Of a stretch of 64,000 nt of DNA, positions 1 to 4,291 are shown in pieces. Both the position numbers and the translations under genes were made by a program. The stretch's first letter is position 1. Each line of letters opens with the position of its first letter. The notes under the pieces were generated by a model. That model saw only the letters and a program-made list of their open reading frames with translations. It did no database searches and had not been told where the DNA came from. The DNA is from a virus: the IMG/VR virus record IMGVR_UViG_3300022928_002150, positions 1 to 64,000 of that record; one strand, given 5' to 3'.

Positions 1-15
1 AATCCATTTTATCCA

Positions 16-237
16 TTACCAATTTCCTTCCTTTAACCAATCCGCATCGTAGATGTGTCCAATCCAACCTCCATACATTTCTAGTACATCGTGGTCAGAA
101 CACCCTTCTGCTTCTTCAGCACCTAACTCTACTAACTCGTCTCTCAGCTCTTTCATAAACTTCTTGAGCTCTCGAAAATCAGGGTGAATAAACACTGCTT
201 CTTGCTGCTCTGGGTCAAATACTACATATAATTTCAT
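16..237 (-). CDS. Hypothetical acidic protein, 73 aa
   Basis: I do not recognise the family. The protein is small and acidic, with a Glu-rich middle (a run like ELGAEEAEG) and a Trp-containing C-terminus (YDADWLKEGNW); it has no membrane segment or metal motif. An ATG start is preceded by AAGGAAAA at good spacing, and a sigma70 promoter lies just upstream at 263-292, so expression is well supported even though function is not. It is the last gene of a two-gene minus-strand group at the left edge and may be an early host-takeover protein, but that is only a guess from position and size. Confidence 0.7.
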   Translation of the reverse strand: MKLYVVFDPEQQEAVFIHPDFRELKKFMKELRDELVELGAEEAEGCSDHDVLEMYGGWIGHIYDADWLKEGNW

Positions 238-262
238 GGCTTTTCCTTTTATTTATAAAGTT

Positions 263-292
263 ATTATACCACAATTTTGGTATTCTGGTCAA
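263..292 (-). promoter_or_regulatory. Sigma70 promoter for the 73-aa gene
   Basis: On the minus strand TTGACC (292-287) is followed after 18 bases by TATAAT (268-263). It overlaps the stop codon of the upstream 84-aa gene, so the two small genes can be transcribed separately. Sequence match only. Confidence 0.6.
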
Positions 293-518
293 GAATTTTA
301 AACTTCTCACCCTCTTTAAATTCTGTTTTTTTGATTACTGCTTGGCCCAACACTGTAAAGTCTATGAAGTCAAAGGGTATAGACTTTATAGAGTGGTGTA
401 TGTCTTCTACTGTAGAGAAAGCTTTAGCTAAATTGATAGCTGTCTCAAAGTTAGAGTACGCACCTTTTATTGCACAGGTTTTGTCGTCTATCACACAAAA
501 GATCTTTTGCTTTGCCAC
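264..518 (-). CDS. Hypothetical protein, 84 aa
   Basis: Unrecognised small soluble protein. It begins at a GTG codon (MAKQKIFCVID) that sits 8 bases after AAAAAGGAG, a strong ribosome-binding site that decides this start. It has an alternating hydrophobic/charged pattern that suggests a compact alpha/beta fold; no catalytic motif is evident. A consensus promoter lies at 547-575. It precedes the 73-aa gene and has the same orientation. Product function unknown. Confidence 0.7.
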   Translation of the reverse strand: MAKQKIFCVIDDKTCAIKGAYSNFETAINLAKAFSTVEDIHHSIKSIPFDFIDFTVLGQAVIKKTEFKEGEKFKILDQNTKIVV

Positions 519-546
519 TTAATATACTCCTTTTTAATATGTGTAT

Positions 547-575
547 ATTATACTACCATTTGATTACGTTGTCAA
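547..575 (-). promoter_or_regulatory. Consensus sigma70 promoter (minus strand)
   Basis: TTGACA (575-570), a 17-base spacer and TATAAT (552-547) match both hexamers perfectly. A second TTGACA lies about 20 bases further upstream. The expected start near 540 gives a leader of about 20 bases with the AAGGAG site before the GTG of the 84-aa gene. Confidence 0.8.
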
Positions 576-710
576 ATGTTTTTTCTTTTTTGTCAATAAG
601 CAACCGCAACCTAATTCCCGGGGGCCGCCCTCGACCATTGCGGGGTCAAGTTTTTTGTCAAATTTCGGCGCAAATAAATTTTTTTAAATTGTACCTAACC
701 CTACACGGGC

Positions 711-740
711 TTGACATTACCCCGCTAAAGCCTGTATAAT
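711..740 (+). promoter_or_regulatory. Consensus sigma70 promoter (plus strand)
   Basis: TTGACA (711-716), an 18-base spacer and TATAAT (735-740). It points right, into the non-coding locus and towards the 3' end of the opposing PPK2 operon. The expected RNA start at 747-748 coincides with an ATG. Downstream sequence can form small stem-loops (CCGT/ACGG at 756-767, GATAA/TTATC at 800-816), so the product may be a structured RNA, a micropeptide mRNA, or an antisense transcript. Confidence 0.7.
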
Positions 741-747
741 ATACCTA

Positions 748-804
748 ATGGGATTCCGTGCACACGGCGGCGATCCTGGGTTTGGCGGGTGTTTGGTAAG
801 ATAA
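748..804 (+). CDS. Possible leaderless 18-residue peptide
   Basis: ATG begins 8 bases after the TATAAT of the 711-740 promoter, so the RNA would begin at or one base before the start codon. The reading frame gives MGFRAHGGDPGFGGCLVR then TAA. There is no ribosome-binding site, consistent only with leaderless initiation. Glycine-rich, with one Cys. The same geometry (7 bases between -10 and ATG) is seen at the terminase promoter at 4256-4292, which is the main reason to list it. Could easily be chance. Confidence 0.22.
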   Translation: MGFRAHGGDPGFGGCLVR

Positions 805-843
805 AGCGGGGTTATCTCAAATTAAGTCCGATTTGCTGCATGG

Positions 844-891
844 TACACTTTTACGTACATATAAGTGTATAAAAGTTACACTTTTACGTAC
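844..891. repeat. 15-base direct repeat pair with inverted copies
   Basis: TACACTTTTACGTAC occurs at 844-858 and exactly again at 877-891. Between them AAGTGTA (863-869) and TAAAAGT (870-876) are reverse complements of parts of the repeat, so alternative hairpins can form. Looks like a binding site array or origin element. Confidence 0.6.
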
Positions 892-897
892 GTAAAT

Positions 898-1134
898 TTT
901 GCACTTCATTTTCGCACTTGCTTCGGCGCAGCCGAGACCTGCGCAAATTTAAACTAATTACAACACACCCGCAAAAAGTCCTTGACATCGCATCGATTTC
1001 CCACTATAATCGGCGCGAGCAAATTTTCTACAAAATTTTCCGCAACTTTCCCCGAAGACTACCTTTTGATCCACCATACACGCACCCGCAAGGACGTAAC
1101 ACCAATCGGATTTGCACTTCGCTTTCGCACTGGC
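898..1134. repeat. 24-base imperfect direct repeats
   Basis: The segment 898-921 (TTTGCACTTC, two bases, TTTCGCACT, then a variable base and GC) recurs at 1111-1134 with 21 of 24 matches. The copies flank the second plus-strand promoter. Function unknown. Confidence 0.5.
982..1010 (+). promoter_or_regulatory. Perfect sigma70 promoter reading against the PPK2 operon
   Basis: TTGACA (982-987), a 17-base spacer and TATAAT (1005-1010). No start codon or ribosome-binding site follows closely. The transcript would run through the inverted repeat and parS into the antisense strand of the PPK2 gene, so a regulatory or antisense RNA is the simplest reading. Confidence 0.65.
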
Positions 1135-1141
1135 GCCCCCG

Positions 1142-1189
1142 CGCCAAAAATTTCAAGAAGTCAATGCTTTTTTCAAGAAATTTTTGGCG
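1142..1189. repeat. 13-bp perfect inverted repeat beside parS
   Basis: CGCCAAAAATTTC (1142-1154) and GAAATTTTTGGCG (1177-1189) are exact reverse complements separated by 22 bases. The right arm ends 4 bases before parS. The stem is AT-rich and is not followed by a T-run in either direction, so it is a poor terminator; a cruciform or protein-binding site is more likely. Confidence 0.6.
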
Positions 1190-1193
1190 AGAG

Positions 1194-1209
1194 TGTTTCA
1201 CGTGAAACA
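1194..1209. promoter_or_regulatory. parS: Perfect parS centromere-like site
   Basis: TGTTTCACGTGAAACA is a perfect 16-bp palindrome identical to the consensus chromosomal parS sequence bound by ParB/Spo0J, the CTP-dependent DNA clamp of chromosome segregation. It lies between the 13-bp inverted repeat and the stop codon of the PPK2 gene (1218). No parA or parB gene is present in the window, so if the site works it would have to load a ParB from the host or from elsewhere in the phage. The sequence match is exact; function is inferred. Confidence 0.75.
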
Positions 1210-1217
1210 TGCGCGAC

Positions 1218-1835
1218 CTATTCCAAATTTTCAAGTGTGGTATTGAGTGTTTCCAAAAGGGAATAGATGCCTTGCCGCTTGTCGTTGTAGTCGATCACAT
1301 GCCAATCAGAATCAATCACGCGCTCTTTTAATAGAGTCATGCGGTCATAGTATGAGAGCGCATTCTCGTCATTCTCGGAAAATTTCCAGTAGGTCAATGG
1401 CGATTTTTTTCTGCGCTCAATTCGTGCGCGTTGTTCATCCTCGGAAATTGAAAGCCAAAATTTAATCATGCGAACGCCTTGCGATTTTTCCCATGATTTA
1501 TGATTCGCTAGAAAATTCTTATATTGAGTTTCTGAGCACCAACCGTTTAAGCGTTGAACCATTGCGCGGCTATACCATGATCGATCATAAAAAACGATCT
1601 GGTTATATGCTGGCATTCTACGCGACCAATACGCAAGCCATTTTTTCATGGTGGACTTGCTAGGCTTGCGCGATAGATGCACAGAATAAAGCGCAGGATT
1701 CAGATAGTGCGTCACCTCGCGAATCGTCGAGGATTTTCCGGCAGTGTCGCGACCTTCGAGCACCACGCAGATTCTATCGAGCGCTAGATTTTCGAGATTG
1801 CGATTCAGTCGCGCCTGTTCTGTTTTTAATTTCAT
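1218..1835 (-). CDS. ppk2: Polyphosphate kinase 2 (PPK2)-family protein
   Basis: PPK2 enzymes move phosphate between inorganic polyphosphate and nucleoside mono- or diphosphates in the cytoplasm. The 205-residue protein shows the PPK2 P-loop (GRDTAGKSS, residues 28-36), the FYDRSWYSR motif (82-90) corresponding to the family's Walker B region, and an Arg/Lys-rich lid followed by PLTYWKFS (about 138-153). It is shorter than typical 230-300 residue enzymes and starts almost at the P-loop, so the N-terminal strand is trimmed. ATG start with TTGGAG upstream. One base separates it from the preceding 36-aa gene, indicating coupling. Last gene of the left minus-strand operon, next to parS. The NDP- versus NMP-preferring class cannot be assigned by eye. 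Confidence 0.85.
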   Translation of the reverse strand: MKLKTEQARLNRNLENLALDRICVVLEGRDTAGKSSTIREVTHYLNPALYSVHLSRKPSKSTMKKWLAYWSRRMPAYNQIVFYDRSWYSRAMVQRLNGWCSETQYKNFLANHKSWEKSQGVRMIKFWLSISEDEQRARIERRKKSPLTYWKFSENDENALSYYDRMTLLKERVIDSDWHVIDYNDKRQGIYSLLETLNTTLENLE

Positions 1836-1836
1836 A

Positions 1837-1947
1837 TTATACAGTCTCCAAAAGAAGCCAGATTATACCGCAAACGAGAATAAAATCAGCGCATAGCGAG
1901 TAAATTATATAAGCCTTGAAAGCTAAAGCGAGCAATTTGGTTTTCAT
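1837..1947 (-). CDS. 36-residue single-pass membrane protein
   Basis: Small gene fitting exactly between the exonuclease stop (1949) and the PPK2 start (1835). It starts MKTKLLALAFKAYIIY and continues with a hydrophobic stretch (FILVCGIIWLLL), predicting one transmembrane helix with a short basic N-terminus. AAAAAAGG lies at a workable distance from the ATG. The stop TAA is one base from the next ATG, a coupling arrangement that supports it being real. Function unknown; possibilities include a holin-like, superinfection-exclusion or membrane-anchoring peptide. Confidence 0.6.
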   Translation of the reverse strand: MKTKLLALAFKAYIIYSLCADFILVCGIIWLLLETV

Positions 1948-1948
1948 A

Positions 1949-2683
1949 TCATGCAACCTTTTTTGCAGTAAAATGATTTTTTGCTTGATAGTCGCGCCAG
2001 TTATAGCCAACGCAAGAATCTATGATGTCGGACATTTTACCGCGTTTTATGATTGCGTTCAATATAGGCAATTCGTAACCGATAATATCCTCTAACGCTG
2101 TATGTGGCTCGTCTGGCAAATCTTGACCCGTAACGAATCGCGCCATAACCTCGGCGTTGGTTTGGTAAGTCATATTGCCGAAAGCAGTAGGCGGATTAAA
2201 GTAATGATTTTGCATGATGAAATTTTTATATGCCGTAGAGGATGCCCATTTTACGCAGGCCGCTTGCCAGAGGCAGAAGCGCTGAGAAAAAATAGAGTGA
2301 TCTATTCCAGTATTTGACATTTTGCCAGAATCAAAGCCTAGATTGTAAGCGGTCAAGATTGGGTCGTATTTTCCGACCGCCCGCTCTAACCAGCGGTTAA
2401 TCGCGCCCACGCTTGCAATCATGCGCGAGCCATCCTGTACCATTTTTTGATATTTTGCATACCGTCGGTCTGCTGATTTGCGAGACCATAGCGCAGAAGG
2501 GCCAGCATCCTTATTAAAAAAGAGCGGGTGATTTTCTGCATCCGTGAAAATGCCGTCAACCATGACAGCGCATTGAGCGTGAATGCGCCCCTTGCGGTCT
2601 GTGATAGTGCAAGCAAAATCAGCGACCTTGTGATCTTGCGTTGTTTCAACATCGATTGTCGCTATATATTGTTTCTTGCTCAT
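1949..2683 (-). CDS. DEDD-family 3'-5' exonuclease (DnaQ/RNase T-like)
   Basis: The protein carries the exonuclease I motif ATIDVETT (Asp11, Glu13), the exonuclease II region TAYNLGFDSGKM (Asn114, Asp118) and the exonuclease III motif PHTALEDIIGYE (His194, Asp199), i.e. the DEDDh metal-binding set used for 3'-5' removal of nucleotides. 244 residues, a single domain without a polymerase. Its ATG overlaps the stop of the upstream HAD gene (TAATG), so translation is coupled. In a phage it may proofread, trim recombination ends or degrade host nucleic acid; the substrate (DNA or RNA) cannot be told from the motifs. Confidence 0.85.
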   Translation of the reverse strand: MSKKQYIATIDVETTQDHKVADFACTITDRKGRIHAQCAVMVDGIFTDAENHPLFFNKDAGPSALWSRKSADRRYAKYQKMVQDGSRMIASVGAINRWLERAVGKYDPILTAYNLGFDSGKMSNTGIDHSIFSQRFCLWQAACVKWASSTAYKNFIMQNHYFNPPTAFGNMTYQTNAEVMARFVTGQDLPDEPHTALEDIIGYELPILNAIIKRGKMSDIIDSCVGYNWRDYQAKNHFTAKKVA

Positions 2684-3150
2684 TATGCAGCTACCTTTTT
2701 TGCTTGGTTATATTTTACCGGATCGATTACACGAAAGCCAGCATTTTTTAAAGTTTGTTGCACGTCTGCGTTGTCATCCCAAAGGATAACGCGACGACGA
2801 ATTTCGTCGAACGAAACGCGGCGAGCAATCGCAAGCTCTGACATTTTGGCGAGCTTGAATTCACCAGCGGGTCGATTGTCATCGATTGAACGCGAAAGCG
2901 TAAACGCTGGCAGCATTCCGCGCATGCGTAGCCAAACGCGATCAACGCTACCCATGACGCGAGAAGTACAAATGCCAACGTCTAACCCTTCCGAGATGGC
3001 TTGAATCATTGTAGAAGCAAGCGGAAGCGTAGAGTCGCGCATGACGTTTGCGGGTGTATTCATTCTGCGCCAGTCGCTTAACGTCTCACCTTGACGGTGG
3101 GTCGAGTCGATGACAGTCTCGTCGAGATCAAATAAAAAAATTGGAAGCAT
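2683..3150 (-). CDS. HAD-superfamily phosphatase
   Basis: 155-residue haloacid-dehalogenase fold protein. Motif I is FLFDLDETVIDS (nucleophile Asp8, acid/base Asp10), motif II is GICTSR (Thr62), a Lys near 99-102 fits motif III, and ILWDDNADV supplies the motif IV aspartates (125-126). This size and motif set resemble phage 5'-nucleotidase or polynucleotide 3'-phosphatase domains; no kinase domain is attached. Neighbours are an exonuclease and a PPK2 enzyme, so a role in nucleotide or DNA-end dephosphorylation is plausible. It overlaps the upstream membrane-protein gene by 23 bases and the downstream exonuclease by one base. Confidence 0.8.
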   Translation of the reverse strand: MLPIFLFDLDETVIDSTHRQGETLSDWRRMNTPANVMRDSTLPLASTMIQAISEGLDVGICTSRVMGSVDRVWLRMRGMLPAFTLSRSIDDNRPAGEFKLAKMSELAIARRVSFDEIRRRVILWDDNADVQQTLKNAGFRVIDPVKYNQAKKVAA

Positions 3151-3325
3151 AACCGATAATCCCTATTGTGTTTAATATAAGCAGATTGTAGCATTTTTTC
3201 TCGTATGCTTGCAAGCATAACAGAGCAAGTCCAATGATCGCCATGAGTTTACCCGCTGGCATGTCAATGAGGAAGGGAGCCGCGCCAAGCAGCGCGGTGC
3301 CTATCCAAGAGCAAACCGCAATCAC
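3128..3325 (-). CDS. Small membrane protein, 65 aa
   Basis: Hydrophobic protein with two to three predicted membrane segments (about residues 3-20, 26-41 and 48-63) separated by a short charged turn (AYEKKCYN). It starts at GTG, and this GTG overlaps the TGA stop of the upstream gene (GTGA), a typical coupling overlap that decides the start. No family recognised. Could be a holin or membrane modulator, but holin function cannot be claimed from topology alone. Confidence 0.65.
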   Translation of the reverse strand: MIAVCSWIGTALLGAAPFLIDMPAGKLMAIIGLALLCLQAYEKKCYNLLILNTIGIIGYASNFFI

Positions 3326-3618
3326 GCGAGATGCTCTAAAACGCGGCTTAAGCCATCAACGGTGAGATTTTCGCGGTCACTCTCGGGTAATCCCAGAGAT
3401 CGCTCGATAGCACTCACAAGCTCGCGTTTAGTTGGGCCTTTTGGCCTTTTAGCCGCTGGAGCTTTAGCGATATAGTCAACGCCTTCGCTTTTGGCTTTGG
3501 CGATGATAGAGCGATAAGACACGGAACCGAATTCGTCGGCAAGCGCCTTTGCTTTGTCTAGGTCAAGGGGTGCAAGATCGCGCATTCGCTTAACCATTTT
3601 TTCAGTGTATGTAGCCAT
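3322..3618 (-). CDS. Conserved-looking phage protein, 98 aa, basic
   Basis: Lys/Arg-rich protein with a helical N-terminal half (MVKRMRDLAPLDLDKAKALADEFG) followed by a segment resembling a small helix-turn-helix (SVSYRSIIAKAKSEGVDY), a Lys/Pro linker (AAKRPKGPTKRE) and a helical C-terminus. Proteins with this start and the pattern around VSYRSIIAKAK are, to my recollection, frequent in marine podo- and siphoviruses, with no assigned function. A DNA-binding role is suggested by charge and the helix pattern only. AAGGA precedes the ATG; promoter at 3662-3690. First gene of the overlapped block. Confidence 0.75.
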   Translation of the reverse strand: MATYTEKMVKRMRDLAPLDLDKAKALADEFGSVSYRSIIAKAKSEGVDYIAKAPAAKRPKGPTKRELVSAIERSLGLPESDRENLTVDGLSRVLEHLA

Positions 3619-3661
3619 AACTTTTTTTCCTTAGTGATTAATGCTTTATTGCATGGGTAGG

Positions 3662-3690
3662 ATTTTACAGAGGTATTCTGCAAATGTCCA
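3662..3690 (-). promoter_or_regulatory. Promoter of the left minus-strand operon
   Basis: TGGACA (3690-3685), a 17-base spacer, TAAAAT (3667-3662), with an A-tract just upstream resembling an UP element. The expected RNA start is near 3655, leaving about 37 bases before the ATG at 3618. Confidence 0.65.
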
Positions 3691-3726
3691 GTATTTTTTA
3701 TATCAAGATAGAATAACGATATTCCA

Positions 3727-3837
3727 TTATGGTATAAGGTTTAGCAAGAACGATCCTGCTATTGGCATCAGAATTGCTAAGGCAATTACCATGCCAATAA
3801 TTCCTAAGAGCGCTCTAGTGAATAAATCGTGAAACAT
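3727..3837 (-). CDS. 36-residue hydrophobic membrane protein
   Basis: Begins MFHDLFTRALLGIIGM and is almost wholly hydrophobic to its end (…AGSFLLNLIP), predicting one membrane helix. AAAAGG lies 7 bases before the ATG, and a promoter (3869-3897) lies upstream, so this short gene has a full expression context. It is the first gene after the divergent control region on the minus strand. Unknown function. The identical length to the 36-aa gene at 1837-1947 is probably coincidental, since the sequences differ. Confidence 0.6.
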   Translation of the reverse strand: MFHDLFTRALLGIIGMVIALAILMPIAGSFLLNLIP

Positions 3838-3868
3838 TTTTTATACCTTTTGTTTTTATATGTGATGG

Positions 3869-3897
3869 ATTTTACAGGGTCTAATTCCAAATGTACA
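3869..3897 (-). promoter_or_regulatory. Promoter of the 36-aa membrane gene
   Basis: TGTACA (3897-3892), a 17-base spacer, TAAAAT (3874-3869), followed by a leader of about 25 bases. Second copy of the cassette at 3662-3690. Confidence 0.65.
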
Positions 3898-3939
3898 GGG
3901 TTTTTTATATCGATGTGCTATAAGCTTATAACCAAATGT

Positions 3940-4078
3940 GCGTCAATAGTTTGACGCGGGGCGTGCCCTAGCTCTTAAGCAGGAATCGTGCCAACTTTAT
4001 TTTTCCCTTATAAATCAATAGGTTACGCGCGCCTGCCCAGGAGGGGGCGGTTAAGAGACCGTCAAAATTTTGACGCGC
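3940..4078. repeat. Two related dyads, GTCAA-N4-TTGACGCG
   Basis: GCGTCAA/TTGACGC with a 4-base gap at 3940-3957, and the perfect palindrome GTCAAAATTTTGAC at 4061-4074 followed by GCGCG. Both read GTCAA, four bases, TTGACGCG. They look like two binding sites for one dimeric regulator. Confidence 0.5.
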
Positions 4079-4106
4079 GCGGCCCCATCTTTACGTAAAA
4101 CTTTGT

Positions 4107-4151
4107 AAAAAACCGAAAAAACCCGAATCGGCGAAAAAACCTGAAAAAACC
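4107..4151. repeat. Phased A6CC tracts
   Basis: AAAAAACC occurs at 4107-4114, 4116-4123, 4134-4141 and 4144-4151, with start spacings of 9, 18 and 10 bases. A-tracts repeated at about one helical turn bend DNA, so this stretch is probably curved, about 105 bases upstream of the terminase promoter. Confidence 0.5.
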
Positions 4152-4255
4152 TCATAAAATTCGAACACGTCCGCAAAAATTTTTCCTCTTAATTTTCTTC
4201 AGCATGTCTGAACCTTCCCTTTCCACCTTCCTACCTCACCTTCGAAAAATTTTTC

Positions 4256-4284
4256 TTGACATTCGATCTGCTCGAATGTATAAT
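4256..4284 (+). promoter_or_regulatory. Consensus promoter with built-in 21-bp operator
   Basis: TTGACA (4256-4261), a 17-base spacer and TATAAT (4279-4284). The segment 4259-4279 is a perfect dyad: ACATTCGA, TCTGC, TCGAATGT. It runs from inside the -35 to the first base of the -10, so a bound dimer would block polymerase. An A/T-rich tract precedes the -35. The expected RNA start (4291-4292) is at the ATG of the terminase gene. Confidence 0.85.
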
Positions 4285-4291
4285 TTATAGC

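Larger units (their letters stand above)
519..1217. other. Non-coding locus with promoters, repeats and parS
   Basis: About 700 bases without a convincing gene. It holds divergent consensus promoters (547-575 minus; 711-740 and 982-1010 plus), a pair of 15-base direct repeats, a pair of 24-base direct repeats, small GC-rich hairpins (for example 756-767 and 1131-1146), a 13-bp inverted repeat and a perfect parS palindrome. The G+C content is higher than in the structural genes. The density of repeats is what one would expect of an origin, partition or packaging site; which of these it is cannot be decided here. Confidence 0.6.
3660..3911 (-). repeat. Duplicated 45-base promoter cassette
   Basis: Segments 3660-3704 and 3867-3911 align without gaps with 34 of 45 matches. 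Conservation is concentrated in the -10, the -35 and an upstream A/T tract (GATATAAAAAA read on the minus strand). Each copy sits just upstream of a minus-strand gene. Confidence 0.65.
3838..4255. other. Divergent control region
   Basis: A 418-base gene-free stretch between the left minus-strand operon and the plus-strand virion genes. It contains the minus-strand promoter 3869-3897, two related dyads (3940-3957 and 4061-4074), a GC-rich central segment, four A6 tracts in near-helical phase (4107-4151) and the A/T tract before the terminase promoter. It is the likely place where early and late transcription are balanced. Confidence 0.6.

Noticed and set aside
1131-1146. GC-rich hairpin TGGCGC/GCGCCA as terminator for the left operon
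   Set aside because: No T-run follows on the correct side for either strand.
918-1266. Two overlapping plus-strand frames of 94-95 codons
   Set aside because: No ribosome-binding site, low-complexity translated sequence with no family resemblance, and they cross the promoter, repeats and parS; judged non-coding.
3641-3832. 63-codon plus-strand frame
   Set aside because: Antisense to a better supported 36-codon minus-strand membrane gene that has promoter and ribosome-binding site.
3829-3837. Possible second parS (CGTGAAACA)
   Set aside because: Only one half-site matches; the other half (reading ATAAAT) does not, and the match is part of the start of a coding sequence.
4107-4151. Replication-initiator iterons
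   Set aside because: The A6CC units are short and simple; DNA bending is a sufficient explanation and no initiator gene is visible.
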